Below are positions 11,420 to 21,160 of a stretch of 64,000 bases of DNA, piece by piece (the first letter of the stretch is position 1; each line of letters begins with the position of its first letter). The notes under the pieces are model-generated. The model made no database searches. It had not been told where the DNA came from and saw only the letters and a list, made by a program, of their open reading frames with translations. The DNA comes from Candidatus Zixiibacteriota bacterium (GTDB taxonomy: Bacteria > Zixibacteria > MSB-5A5 > WJJR01): contig DASWIS010000001.1 of assembly GCA_036397555.1 (NCBI GenBank), positions 56,854 through 120,853 of the forward strand, given 5' to 3'. Position numbers and translations under genes: made by a program.

Positions 11420-13336
11420 CTAATTCTCGAGACGTCCGCCGAGATAACGATTCAGAAACTTCTCCGAACGGCCGTAGAAGTCCAGGCGGTTCTCCGGCCG
11501 GGCGAAGCCGTGGCCCTCATCGGGATACACGACGTATTCGACATACTGCTCGTTGGCCTTGAGCGCCGCCACGATCTGCTCGGACTCCGCCTGTTTGACA
11601 CGCGGATCGTTGGCGCCCTGCCCGATCAAGAGCGGGATTCGTATCTTGTCCGCCGAAAACAGCGGTGAACGCTCTTTAAGCATCTCTTCTTCTGTGGTTG
11701 GGTCGCCGACACGGTGGTACATCAGTTTAATCATGGGCTCCCAGTAGGGTGGAATCGAGGCCAACAATGTCATGATGTTCGAAGGTCCGACAATGTCCAC
11801 TCCGCACGAGTACAGTTCCGGCGTAAATGCGGCGCCGGCCAGGCAGGCATAGCCGCCGTAGGATCCGCCGTATATCGCGACTTTCTCAGGGTCGGCGTAT
11901 CCCTGTTCGTTGGCCCACAGCACCGCGTCGGTCAAGTCATTCTGCATGGCGCGGCCCCATTCCTTGTTGGCCGCGTTGACAAAGTCTTTGCCGAATCCGG
12001 TCGAACCGCGAAAGTTGACCTGCAACACGGCCCAACCGCGATTGGCCATCCATTGCGCCTCGGGATCGTATCCCCAGGCATCACGCGCCCACGGGCCGCC
12101 GTGCACGTTGAGCACCATCGGCAGATTCCGGGATTCGACTCCGACCGGCAAGGTCAGATAAGCCGGAAGGATCAGTCCGTCACGTGCTTGTATCTCGACG
12201 AACTTCATGGGGGCCAGCGTGTACCGATCCAGTTCGGGACGTGTCGAGAACAGCAAGGTCCCCTTCTTCGCATCGCGGCTGTAGGCGTAGTAGCGCGTTG
12301 AAAAGGTGTCTCCGGAGAACGCCAACAGCCAGTTGCGGTCGGCACGATCTCGGCTGACGACGCTGAACTCACCATCGGCCAGGGTGCGGATCGCTTCGAA
12401 ATCGGCGGCCACCGTATCATCGAGGGGCTGCCAGCGGGCACGGTCGTAATTGTACGAGACCGCCTCGACTTTGTACGTGTTCGGGCTGATCATCACCTCT
12501 GCCAGATCGGTGCGATCATCTTCGGCGAGGACTGACTCTTCACCGGAGGTGACATTAACCACTTTAAGTCGTGTCACGTTCGCGCCGCGCGAATCGCCGA
12601 TGTACATCCCGGTTCCGTCGGCGGTGAATCCGTATGGTGTCCCGTCCTCATTGGGATCCCACTCGATGAGCGAACGAAAGTCGTCCATTTCGGATTCCCG
12701 AACCAAGAGCGAGAAACCACCGTCGGGCAGCGAGGCGAATGCGCCCCGCACTTTGAACTTGTTGTCGGGAACCCAGCCGACGATATCCCCGCGGTTTTCA
12801 CCGACGATCTTCGTCTCGCCCGTGACGAGGTTCAGATTGTACAGATCCATCAGCCGGATGTCGCGCCGGTTCATTTGAAACAGCACATCATCGGGATAAT
12901 TCGGATCCAGCGCGACCGGAGTTGCTTGTACGCTGTCGAACGGCGTCAGGTCGCGTTCGGTGTCGTCGGTGAGATTGACCGCGTAGATGCGCCAGTTCTC
13001 ATCGCCGCCCTTGTCTTGCATGTACAAAAGGTGCTTGTCATCGTACGCCCAGAAGTGAATGCGGATTCCGCGCAATGTGTCGTTGGTGACCACGCGGTCG
13101 TCTTCACGGCCGATGGTCTTGACCCAGACATTGAGCACGCCGTCTCTCGGCGCCAGATACGACATACGGGTGCCGTCGGGGGAGATCCGCGCTTGCGCAC
13201 GAACGGGATTGCCGAACAGCAATTCGCGCGGGATCAGGGCCGGCAGCTCGGCGAAGGCCGGCCCGGAAACGAGCAGGGCCACTCCCAGGATCGTCAAGGC
13301 GCCCCACCATCGTTTCGAGATCATACTGACGTTCAT
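11420..13336 (-). CDS. Secreted S9-family (prolyl oligopeptidase-like) serine peptidase
   Basis: A 638-residue exported peptidase. The signal peptide is hydrophobic (WWGALTILGVALLVSGPAFA). The N-terminal half is a beta-propeller of PD40-like blades (ARISPDG, YMQDKGGDENW, DPNYPDDVLF). The C-terminal alpha/beta hydrolase has the nucleophile in YGGSYGGY, the Asp in GANDPRV and the His in DEGHGF. It resembles the acyl-aminoacyl/dipeptidyl peptidase branch. The ATG chosen lies behind GGAAGGAG, an excellent ribosome-binding site; an earlier in-frame ATG lacks one. Likely degrades peptides in the periplasm. It follows the S8 protease gene in the same direction. Confidence 0.92.
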   Translation of the reverse strand: MNVSMISKRWWGALTILGVALLVSGPAFAELPALIPRELLFGNPVRAQARISPDGTRMSYLAPRDGVLNVWVKTIGREDDRVVTNDTLRGIRIHFWAYDDKHLLYMQDKGGDENWRIYAVNLTDDTERDLTPFDSVQATPVALDPNYPDDVLFQMNRRDIRLMDLYNLNLVTGETKIVGENRGDIVGWVPDNKFKVRGAFASLPDGGFSLLVRESEMDDFRSLIEWDPNEDGTPYGFTADGTGMYIGDSRGANVTRLKVVNVTSGEESVLAEDDRTDLAEVMISPNTYKVEAVSYNYDRARWQPLDDTVAADFEAIRTLADGEFSVVSRDRADRNWLLAFSGDTFSTRYYAYSRDAKKGTLLFSTRPELDRYTLAPMKFVEIQARDGLILPAYLTLPVGVESRNLPMVLNVHGGPWARDAWGYDPEAQWMANRGWAVLQVNFRGSTGFGKDFVNAANKEWGRAMQNDLTDAVLWANEQGYADPEKVAIYGGSYGGYACLAGAAFTPELYSCGVDIVGPSNIMTLLASIPPYWEPMIKLMYHRVGDPTTEEEMLKERSPLFSADKIRIPLLIGQGANDPRVKQAESEQIVAALKANEQYVEYVVYPDEGHGFARPENRLDFYGRSEKFLNRYLGGRLEN

Positions 13337-13547
13337 TGACACTCCTTCCCGGACATAAATGAGGTCATCTGTCATCGCTGATCCGATTGCTCAGCAGACG
13401 AAGCACCGGCAGTACTGGTCGCATCGTTTCGACGAGCGGGCCGGTCCCCTGACTGCCAACGACGCGTCCCGTCGGCGTCCCCGATCCAAACCTGCATCAC
13501 CGGATGGAATAATAATTCATCGGGGACCAGAGGTGGACGATGCAGCA

Positions 13548-16500
13548 CTATTTTTTTACCGCAATCTTGAAAATTTTTGAAAAGCTCAACGCTCCGGTGC
13601 TGTACACGCGGCAAATGTACACGCCATCCGCAACAATATCGTCGCTATCGCTGTGGCCGTCCCATTCGACGAACTCCGCGCCGGGGCCATAGCTGGACTT
13701 CGGCAAATCAAGGTCGATGACATGTGCGCCACCCATGTCGTAGAGGGATGCCTTCAGCTCCGTCGCATCGTCCAACTCAAAGTTCATGCGCACGACTTCG
13801 CTTTTCGGATTGAACGGATTGGGGATGACCGGCGCAGTGACCGGCGATTTGACGATCAACGTCGTCGGGACCGTAAACATCGAAGGTGGATCGTCGGCGC
13901 CGTTGATGACGATGTTCCCGGCGTAAGTGCCCAGCAGGCGGTCGCCGACCGTCGCGGTCACTTCGAGACTTGCCTGGCCCTGCGCCGGGACCGTTCCGGA
14001 TGCCGGGAGCACGTCGGCGAAATTCGGGATCATGTCGACGGAGTACCCGATCGGTTTTTCAGTGTCGTTGATGAGGGTCAGACTCTTGCTCGCCGGATCG
14101 GCCCCGCCTTCTGTTCCGGTGAATTGCAGGACAGTCGGCGAAACGCGAAACGTTCCCGCGTTGTAAACCCCGCGCGCATTCTGCACTGATGCGACCATCC
14201 CCTCCATGCTGGTCGCGCCGATGATCGCAAACGCGACCGTCACCGACGCATTGTTGGCCAGCGTGAACGGTCCTGCGGCGATCAGGTGCGAGCCGTCGCC
14301 CTCCTGTGGCGGTTCGGTCTGGAGGAATCCGCCCGACATGGCGGACCATTTTTCTGCGTTGGTGAAGCCGTTGAGATCGAACAATTCGGTCAAATTGTCC
14401 AGGTATCGGTACGACGAAGTTCCCGAGGGACTGATGACCGCCAGACCGCGAAACTGTGTTTCGTCGCGATGCCGCATGTACCCCAAGCCCTCGGATTCGA
14501 CATACCCGCCGCCGTCGCGCGAGGCGACCGCCCCGGTCCAGGGGAAGTCCCAGTCGAAGTACAAACCTGCCCGTAGCCCGTTGAGCGTCGCCCCAGAACG
14601 ATTGGTGATCGTGTATTCGGCGATGCAGTAGTCATCGGCCGCGGGATCGTCGTCGACCAGCGTGCGCTGTTCGATGAACAGGCCGATCGGCATCTCCGCG
14701 TAGCGGTCGGTAAACGCCGAGCGCGTCTCCTCAGCATAGCGCTGGCCCGGCTCGCGTATGTCGAAGTAGCCACCGGCGTCGACGTCGAAATCGACATCGG
14801 GAAACGTCGCCTCGTCGCGTGCATTGTCGGAGACATGAGTGGCGTTGGTGCCCACCAGGAAGGCGCCTTCAAACAGAGATTGTGTCGGATCGCCTCCGTA
14901 GAGGAAACCGACACCCTCGGAGCCATGCGGCGAGAGGGCGTCGGGCTGCAGCCCAAAGGTGCCGAAGGCGGACACACTCAGTTCGAAATTGCCCGCATCG
15001 TGCGTGAAGACTTCGACGGTGTGCGCGGGTCCGATCTGAATCGCACCCGGCCAGGTCTTCTGATACCCGCCGCCGGCGGTCATCTCGAACCGCACGGGGT
15101 AGCGTTCCCCCGACAGCACACTCGCATCCACTGATACCTGGAACGGGTCATCGCTGTTTCGGGCGGAGTCGCCATCGTTGGGCATGTCGGCGAACGATGC
15201 GGTCCCGGAGAGTACGGTCACCAGCGGGCTCTGCGAGATGATTTCGACCGCCACGCCGCTTGCCGGAGCACCGACATTGCAGAGCGTCAGAACGATGTCG
15301 GCGCCAGCGCCGGGCGCCGGCCGTACGTAATCGTCGCGCTTGATAAACAGCGAGGGCTGCGTGTTCGGCGGGAGCATGTCCTTTGCTGCCAGCAAATCGA
15401 TGATGCCGCGCCCGTAGAGATTGTCTTCCCCGTCCTGTCCCAAGTCGCGAGCGGAGTTGTACAGCGCCCGTTTGAGCTCATCGACCGTGGCGTTGGGGTT
15501 GATTTCCGCCAGCAAAGCGATTGCACCGGCGACATGCGGTGTCGCGAAGGATGATCCCGTGGCCGTCCCGGCCTGAATGGGCTCGACAATGTTGTTGGGT
15601 TTGATCGAACGAACACCGACCCCCGGCGCGACGACTTCGGGCTTGAATGTCATGTTGTCGCACCCCGACGGTCCCTGCGACGACTGCGGGTGAATGGGCG
15701 GGTTCTCCTGGTCGGTGCGTGTATCGACCATGCCGACCGACATCGTGTTGACATCGGAGGTGATGCGATTGGCTGGGTTCCAGGCGCGGTCGGAATACTG
15801 GACCGCAGGATTCCAATTGCCGACGGCGAAGACCATTGCTGCTCCGGTGGCTTCAATGTTGTCGACAGCGCTCCAGAACACATTGGAACAGCCGAAGGCC
15901 GGGTTCTCTACACCCCCCCAGGGATTGGCGATCGCATGAGGGACGTCGGCTTCGGTGTTGGGATTGCCATCGGGCTCGGCCAGCCATTGAAACGACTCGA
16001 AGAGATTCCCGCAGAACAACAGATCGGTGGTGGGGCAGGGGATATCGATGGCGGCCGCGGACATCCATTGACAGTCGGGGCAAACGCCGATCGTATACTC
16101 CGGCAGCGTCGGCCCAAGATCCGGAACGACGCCGACCATGATGCCCATGACCTGAGTGCCATGAGTTGTGCCGCTGCCGGAAAAGCTGCGCGGTGTGACC
16201 GAACCGTAAATCGGATCAAACCACGACTCCTTCGCCGAGTATCCGTTGTTGCCGCGCCACTTGTCTTCGAGCATGAAATGATCGCCGTCGACGCCGGTAT
16301 CCAATGAGCCCACGAGACGGCCCTTTCCGGTGATCCCCATTTCCCAGAGTTGATCGGCCCTGATGGCGAGCAATCCCGGCGAGGCATTGATCTGGCCGCT
16401 CGCATCGGCGGGCGCCACGTCACGCTGGGTCGTTTCCAATGCCAGGGGCTGAATGAGCCCGGTCTCCGGGTAGAGCATCACTTCTTCGACGTCGGCGCGG

Positions 16501-16901
16501 TCGGCGATCTCCGCGATCGCCGATGGCGTGGCGGCCGCGGTCACGATGTTGTCGATCCAAAACGTTTTCACTTCACTGACACGGTCATCGAAGTAGGCGG
16601 TATTCAACTCTCGTACCAGCGGAGTCTGCGTCACCGTGGCGATGTTTCGCAACGTCTCGACCGCCGCCTTGTGCCGATCGGCACGGAGCGGATAACGCGT
16701 ATCGACCTGCCGTTTGAGCGCGCCGGGCGGCAACGCGCCACGGACGCGTATCACGATTGGCAGCCGTTCCTCGACCGCAGCGGTCTTCAGCCGCGCCTCC
16801 AATTCCGGCTGTAAGAGACCCGCGCCGGCATCGGCGGCCAACAAGAGCAGGACTGCGGCACATGCGACACTGACCCATCCCTGATGCATCCGACTCATCA
16901 T
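13548..16901 (-). CDS. Secreted subtilisin-like (S8) protease with FlgD/type-A-sorting-like C-terminus
   Basis: An 1117-residue extracellular protease. After a signal peptide (VSVACAAVLLLLAADAGAG) come a propeptide-like segment and the S8 domain, with the triad D201 (SLDTGVDGDH), H247 (GTTHGTQVMG) and S451 (GSSFATPHVAGAIALL). Ig-like and jelly-roll-like segments fill the middle. The last roughly 95 residues (PNPFNPKSE, ASLYDMGG, DGVYICRVYSTG, SKIFKIAVKK) match the FlgD Ig-like or T9SS type-A sorting-domain pattern, suggesting export across the outer membrane. The start follows GGGAGA. Another exported protein with a similar C-terminus and a PorV-like protein are encoded at 44914-48947. Confidence 0.9.
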   Translation of the reverse strand: MMSRMHQGWVSVACAAVLLLLAADAGAGLLQPELEARLKTAAVEERLPIVIRVRGALPPGALKRQVDTRYPLRADRHKAAVETLRNIATVTQTPLVRELNTAYFDDRVSEVKTFWIDNIVTAAATPSAIAEIADRADVEEVMLYPETGLIQPLALETTQRDVAPADASGQINASPGLLAIRADQLWEMGITGKGRLVGSLDTGVDGDHFMLEDKWRGNNGYSAKESWFDPIYGSVTPRSFSGSGTTHGTQVMGIMVGVVPDLGPTLPEYTIGVCPDCQWMSAAAIDIPCPTTDLLFCGNLFESFQWLAEPDGNPNTEADVPHAIANPWGGVENPAFGCSNVFWSAVDNIEATGAAMVFAVGNWNPAVQYSDRAWNPANRITSDVNTMSVGMVDTRTDQENPPIHPQSSQGPSGCDNMTFKPEVVAPGVGVRSIKPNNIVEPIQAGTATGSSFATPHVAGAIALLAEINPNATVDELKRALYNSARDLGQDGEDNLYGRGIIDLLAAKDMLPPNTQPSLFIKRDDYVRPAPGAGADIVLTLCNVGAPASGVAVEIISQSPLVTVLSGTASFADMPNDGDSARNSDDPFQVSVDASVLSGERYPVRFEMTAGGGYQKTWPGAIQIGPAHTVEVFTHDAGNFELSVSAFGTFGLQPDALSPHGSEGVGFLYGGDPTQSLFEGAFLVGTNATHVSDNARDEATFPDVDFDVDAGGYFDIREPGQRYAEETRSAFTDRYAEMPIGLFIEQRTLVDDDPAADDYCIAEYTITNRSGATLNGLRAGLYFDWDFPWTGAVASRDGGGYVESEGLGYMRHRDETQFRGLAVISPSGTSSYRYLDNLTELFDLNGFTNAEKWSAMSGGFLQTEPPQEGDGSHLIAAGPFTLANNASVTVAFAIIGATSMEGMVASVQNARGVYNAGTFRVSPTVLQFTGTEGGADPASKSLTLINDTEKPIGYSVDMIPNFADVLPASGTVPAQGQASLEVTATVGDRLLGTYAGNIVINGADDPPSMFTVPTTLIVKSPVTAPVIPNPFNPKSEVVRMNFELDDATELKASLYDMGGAHVIDLDLPKSSYGPGAEFVEWDGHSDSDDIVADGVYICRVYSTGALSFSKIFKIAVKK

Positions 16902-17319
16902 GATATTCTCCCGAATTGTTGCAACAACGACGCTAAGCGCAACTGCCCAGCGCCGCCTTGTTTGGTGCTGATGGATAACGGGTTACTGCGTAGCCCCCCG
17001 AAGAGTCGCGATGGCTCGGCGGAATGCCGTCCTTTCCTCATATATCGTCAGATCGGCTCAAGCGGACCAGCAGGGCAGGTGAAGTCGGGAGGCCGACTGT
17101 CGTCATTGATAACCTGAGCGCCGCAGGCCAGTTCCCGGGGCGGTCGCCCAAAATAGCACACCAATGCCACCGTGCCAATGACTTCGTCGGCCGGGATTCG
17201 GTTGGATTCGCGCCGTGTCCGGGGATATGTTGGCCCGGACCGTTTTCGCCACGCTATCGGATTGTCGGCAGTCTCGAGGCGGTCGTCGGCAACGGACTAT
17301 TGCCAGCAGGAGGGACTTC
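16902..17319. other. Divergent intergenic region, 418 nt, between the S8 and S9 peptidase genes
   Basis: No open frame with family resemblance was found. Next to the S8 protease ribosome-binding site is a perfect 12-bp palindrome TTGTTGCAACAA (16916-16927), which could be an operator. The other end carries the AGGAGGG ribosome-binding site of the plus-strand peptidase (17308-17314). No convincing -10/-35 pair could be assigned in either direction. Confidence 0.5.
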
Positions 17320-19380
17320 GTGCCAGCCAAAAAGAGCGGAGTACGGGCGGTGACTATCGAGGATTTGACACGCATCAAATTCGTCCGCTCGCCGGCACTA
17401 TCGCCGGACGAGACGGAGATCTGCTGCGTCGTCGAGACGATCCCCGACGACCGCAAGGAATACCGATCGCACCTGTGGCGATGCAATGCCGATGGATCGG
17501 CCCTGCGACAGCTCACCTTCGGCAAGCGCAGCGATTCCTCGCCGGTCTACTCACCGGACGGGCGCTGGATTGTCTTCGTGTCCAAACGCGGCGATCACCC
17601 CGGCATCCACTTGCTACCGTCCGACGGCGGCGAGGCCAAGCCGTTGGTCGAGAAGGACGGCACATTTAGTTTCGTTTCGTTTTCCCCGGATTCCCAGACC
17701 ATTGTTTGCCTGTTTCGGGCGAATGACCCGATACCCGGCGCGGAGAAAAAGCCGGACAAGAAGTCCGATCCCGATGCCAAGCCGCCCAAGCGCGAAGCCC
17801 CGATCGCGCGGCACATAACGCGACTGGCCTATCGCGAAGACGGCGTCGGGTTTTATCCGAAAGATCAGTGGCATGTTTGGGCGTTTGATGTGGCCGCTGG
17901 CGCGGGACGGCAACTCACCAAGGGACGGTTTAGCGAGGCGTGGCCGATTGTCTCGCCCAATGGCAGGGATGTGCTGTTTGTCTCCAACCACCGCCCCGAT
18001 CCCGACCGCGATCCGTATCGGCATGATCTGTTCGTCGTGCCGCTCAAGGGCGGGGCCATGCGCCGCATACCGACGCCCGAAGGGCCGATCGAAGCGCCGT
18101 CGTACTCTCGCGACGGCAAACTGATCGCATACCTGGGCCACTCGCAGCCCGATGCGCCGTGGGGCGTCGTGCCCTATCACCTGTGGGTCGTCGGCGCCAA
18201 TGGCACGCCAAGAGCGTGCGATATCACGCCAACTTTCGATCGCGAAAGCTACGACCTGACAATCTCGGATACCGGTGAGGGTTTCGGGATCATTCGTCCG
18301 GAGTGGTCGCACGACAGCAAATCGCTTCTGTACATCGTCACCGACACGGGTTCGACGCTCTTGTTTCGCGTGTCCGCAAAAGGCGGTGATCCCAAGCCGG
18401 TCGCGCGCGGTCAGTGGCATATTCAATCGGCGACGTTCGGCAAGAAGGGCAAACGTGCCGCGCTTCTTTTTGGCAATGCCGCCGCACCGGCGGAAATCGG
18501 CACGCTCGAACTGGGGACGTCGGCGGCGACGCCCACACGAATCACCGGATTCAATCATGATTGGCTCAAGACGGTGCATATCGCCAGACCCCAGGAAGTG
18601 TGGTTCAAGTCGACCAATGACATGCGCATTCAGGGCTGGGTGCTCAAGCCGTACCGCTTCAAGACCGGCCGGCGCTACCCCGCGATCCTCGAAATCCATG
18701 GCGGGCCGCGCACGCAGTACGGACACACCTTCTTCCATGAGATGCAGATGCTCGCCGGACAGGGGTATGTCGTTTTCTACACCAACCCGCGCGGATCGCA
18801 GGGACGCGGCAGCGACTTCACCGCGTCGATCGTCAAAGGGTGGGGCACGGTCGACTACGAAGACTGCATGGCGGCGACCGACTGGCTGGAGAAACAGCCG
18901 TATGTCGACCGCAAGCGCATCGGCGTCACCGGCGGCTCGTACGGCGGATACATGACCAACTGGCTGGTGACGCACACGAATCGCTACAAGGCCGCGGTCA
19001 CGCAGCGCTCGGTCGTTTCACTCGTGTCATTCTTCGGGTCGTCCGACTTCGGGTACTTGTGGAAGAAGGAGTTCGGCTATCACCCGTGGGAGAACAAGGC
19101 CGAACTGGAGCGCATGTCGCCGATCACGTACGCAGAGAACATCCGCACCCCGCTTCTGATCATCCATAACGAGCACGACATGCGCTGCGACATCGAGCAG
19201 GCGGAGCAACTATTCGCGATGCTCAAGATGCTGCGGCGCAAGGTCGAGTTTGTCCGCTTCCCAGAGGAACCGCACGGCCTCTCGCGCCACGGCCGCCCCG
19301 ACCGGCGGCTGGCGCGACTCTCGCATATACTGCGCTGGTTTGATCAGTACTTGAGAGGGAAGAAGATGAGGGTGGGATAG
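17320..19380 (+). CDS. S9-family peptidase, acylaminoacyl-peptidase-like, apparently without signal peptide
   Basis: A 686-residue peptidase. The start is GTG, six nt after AGGAGGG; the upstream in-frame ATG region has no family similarity. The N-terminal beta-propeller has PD40/WD40-like blades (ALSPDETEIC, PVYSPDGRWIVFVSKR, FSPDSQTIVCL, SYSRDGKLIAYLG). The C-terminal hydrolase has EIHGGPRTQYG, the nucleophile in TGGSYGGYMTNW, the Asp in HNEHDMRCD and the His in EEPHGLSRHGRPDRR. Absence of a signal peptide suggests a cytosolic oligopeptidase, in contrast to the exported S9 enzyme nearby. It is divergent from the S8 protease and followed 20 nt later by a beta-propeller gene. Confidence 0.92.
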   Translation: MPAKKSGVRAVTIEDLTRIKFVRSPALSPDETEICCVVETIPDDRKEYRSHLWRCNADGSALRQLTFGKRSDSSPVYSPDGRWIVFVSKRGDHPGIHLLPSDGGEAKPLVEKDGTFSFVSFSPDSQTIVCLFRANDPIPGAEKKPDKKSDPDAKPPKREAPIARHITRLAYREDGVGFYPKDQWHVWAFDVAAGAGRQLTKGRFSEAWPIVSPNGRDVLFVSNHRPDPDRDPYRHDLFVVPLKGGAMRRIPTPEGPIEAPSYSRDGKLIAYLGHSQPDAPWGVVPYHLWVVGANGTPRACDITPTFDRESYDLTISDTGEGFGIIRPEWSHDSKSLLYIVTDTGSTLLFRVSAKGGDPKPVARGQWHIQSATFGKKGKRAALLFGNAAAPAEIGTLELGTSAATPTRITGFNHDWLKTVHIARPQEVWFKSTNDMRIQGWVLKPYRFKTGRRYPAILEIHGGPRTQYGHTFFHEMQMLAGQGYVVFYTNPRGSQGRGSDFTASIVKGWGTVDYEDCMAATDWLEKQPYVDRKRIGVTGGSYGGYMTNWLVTHTNRYKAAVTQRSVVSLVSFFGSSDFGYLWKKEFGYHPWENKAELERMSPITYAENIRTPLLIIHNEHDMRCDIEQAEQLFAMLKMLRRKVEFVRFPEEPHGLSRHGRPDRRLARLSHILRWFDQYLRGKKMRVG

Positions 19381-19400
19381 GGTGTGATGGGCTAGTCGGC

Positions 19401-20600
19401 ATGCAAGTTCGGCTCTTAACTGGTATTGTGTATCTGCTCGCTTGCCACATTGCAACCGCGAGCGAAACCGATCGTGATTCAAATAAGGGCACATCGTCAG
19501 TCATTCGCACCTTCCCGCTCGAAGGCGCGCACATTTGGCAGACTGCGTTGACGGACAGCACAATCGCATTTGTCCTGCATAAACGCGATAGCTCCGTAGT
19601 TTGTGTCTTCGGTTTGGACGGTCAATTGCGATTCCGCTGGGCGCAATCAGATTCAGTCAATACACAGATTCAGTATGTCTCGCTCTGTCGGAGGGCGTCG
19701 AGTCTTATTGTCTGTCAACTGCGTGGTATCGAGAGTTACGTATCGAGAGTGTTTACCACGGGTGGTTCAGCATTATTCTCCGTCAGCGGACAGGGAGGCC
19801 TTCTGTCGTCTCCTGACGGCCGGTACTTCGCCGCTACAGCACCAGCCGATGCGTTTGAACCGTTCCGCATCTACAATCGCACGGGGCAAATCACTCTGGA
19901 GCACACGGCATGGGGGCTTTGCGGCTGGACATGCGCATTTATTGACGATTCGTTGCTTGCTCTGGTTCCCAATGGATCGGATACCATCACTTGCATTGAT
20001 GCACGGAATGGAAAAACACTATGGAATTCAGTACTGAATCTCCAGGAGGATCAGTCCCCGGTGGCAGTCCAGGTCTCGCTTGATCCTCCCGCGATCCTCC
20101 TGAACAACTCCGACGGAGCGTGCGCGGTCGACTTTGACGGTCAGCAACTCTGGAATCGTCAATTTGACGGCAAGCTCAGGGCGCTGGTTGTCGACCCGAT
20201 CCGACAGCGATTGATTGCACAATTATTCGATATTAAAGGTGGCTACGGCTTGATGTGGGCAATCGCAATCACTGACGGCTCCGACTCGTCCGAGCCTCTT
20301 CGGCTTGCGCGAGAAGAGACAGTGTCGGCACTGGGTGCAAATCACTTCCACTTCTTAGATGACCTCTTGCTACTACATGGACCGACGAATACATCACCAG
20401 TGATTAGGTATCATTGGAAAGAGTTCTGGACTTCGTTTTTCCTCTATGATGATGAGCAGATGCAATTCAGACGATTGGGACGCCGTCTCGGACGGTACTA
20501 CCCAATCAGAATGGACGGGAACGGAAGCGCATACTTGCACGTCGCGCCGGCAGGCGAAGCATCAATCGTAACTCTTTCGGACTCTGAGATCGCGGAATAA
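19401..20600 (+). CDS. Exported PQQ/WD-like beta-propeller protein of unknown function
   Basis: A 399-residue protein with an N-terminal signal peptide (LLTGIVYLLACHIATASE). Repeating segments read like quinoprotein or WD-type propeller blades: VFGLDGQLRFRW, SPDGRYFAAT, IYNRTGQITLEHTAWG, DARNGKTLWNS, VDFDGQQLWNRQFDG and MDGNGSAYLHV. No catalytic motif is visible. Codon use is more A/T-rich than in the preceding peptidase gene, which may indicate more recent acquisition. It follows the S9 peptidase by 20 nt without a clear ribosome-binding site; co-transcription is plausible but a joint function is not shown. Confidence 0.7.
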   Translation: MQVRLLTGIVYLLACHIATASETDRDSNKGTSSVIRTFPLEGAHIWQTALTDSTIAFVLHKRDSSVVCVFGLDGQLRFRWAQSDSVNTQIQYVSLCRRASSLIVCQLRGIESYVSRVFTTGGSALFSVSGQGGLLSSPDGRYFAATAPADAFEPFRIYNRTGQITLEHTAWGLCGWTCAFIDDSLLALVPNGSDTITCIDARNGKTLWNSVLNLQEDQSPVAVQVSLDPPAILLNNSDGACAVDFDGQQLWNRQFDGKLRALVVDPIRQRLIAQLFDIKGGYGLMWAIAITDGSDSSEPLRLAREETVSALGANHFHFLDDLLLLHGPTNTSPVIRYHWKEFWTSFFLYDDEQMQFRRLGRRLGRYYPIRMDGNGSAYLHVAPAGEASIVTLSDSEIAE

Positions 20601-20654
20601 TCGCGACGGTTGGCCCGGACTCTCGGTCCGGGTTTCAGCCGGAGTCCGCGGCCG

Positions 20655-21128
20655 TCAAACCTTCCCCCAGCCGGGCAGTTTGCTCGCTTGCTTAAACCAC
20701 GAGGCAAGCTGGTCCTCGTCAAGCGTGTCACCCTCGTGAATATGGAAGTAACGCGCATCGGGGTCTTTGGAATCGACCGGCGGCATGGGTTTGAGGGACT
20801 TGCCTTGGAGGAATGCCACCTTGATGTACTTCGTGAAGCAATGAAAGGCGACGAACCAGCCCTTGCCCTCGATGCCGTAAAACGGTGAATTCCAACGGAC
20901 CGCCTTGCGCACATTCGGCACCGCGCGCACCATCAGCGCATCCAGACGCCGCCCGACATCCCGTTTCCAGCCCGGCATCGCTTTGATGTATGCCTGCACC
21001 GGCCCGTCGCCGTCGCCCTTGGCGATCTGCGGATTGCCGCCGGAGAGGAGCTTCGGCTTCGTCGCAACGCGCTTCGTTTTGCGCTTCGATGTAACTTTGG
21101 CAGACTTCGTCGGTTTTTTGCCGGCCAT
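20655..21128 (-). CDS. DUF1801 (YdhG-like) domain protein
   Basis: A 157-residue protein. A lysine-rich N-terminal tail (residues 1-28) precedes a DUF1801/YdhG-like domain recognisable by AYIKAMPGWKRDV, VRKAVRWNSPFYGIEGKGWFVAFHCFTKYIKVAFLQG and DEDQLASWFKQA. The domain belongs to a fold shared with iron-chaperone-like and unknown proteins; no biochemical role is secure. GAGG precedes the ATG. It lies in tandem with an AHSA1 gene and a second DUF1801 gene, a combination often seen in environmental bacteria. Confidence 0.82.
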   Translation of the reverse strand: MAGKKPTKSAKVTSKRKTKRVATKPKLLSGGNPQIAKGDGDGPVQAYIKAMPGWKRDVGRRLDALMVRAVPNVRKAVRWNSPFYGIEGKGWFVAFHCFTKYIKVAFLQGKSLKPMPPVDSKDPDARYFHIHEGDTLDEDQLASWFKQASKLPGWGKV

Positions 21129-21160
21129 CGTGCTTGCCTCTACTTGTCACTGTGAGCGTA

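Noticed and set aside
17614..18975. 453-codon minus-strand frame opposite the S9 peptidase gene
   Set aside because: Composition is that of an antisense shadow, and the plus-strand frame has all peptidase motifs.
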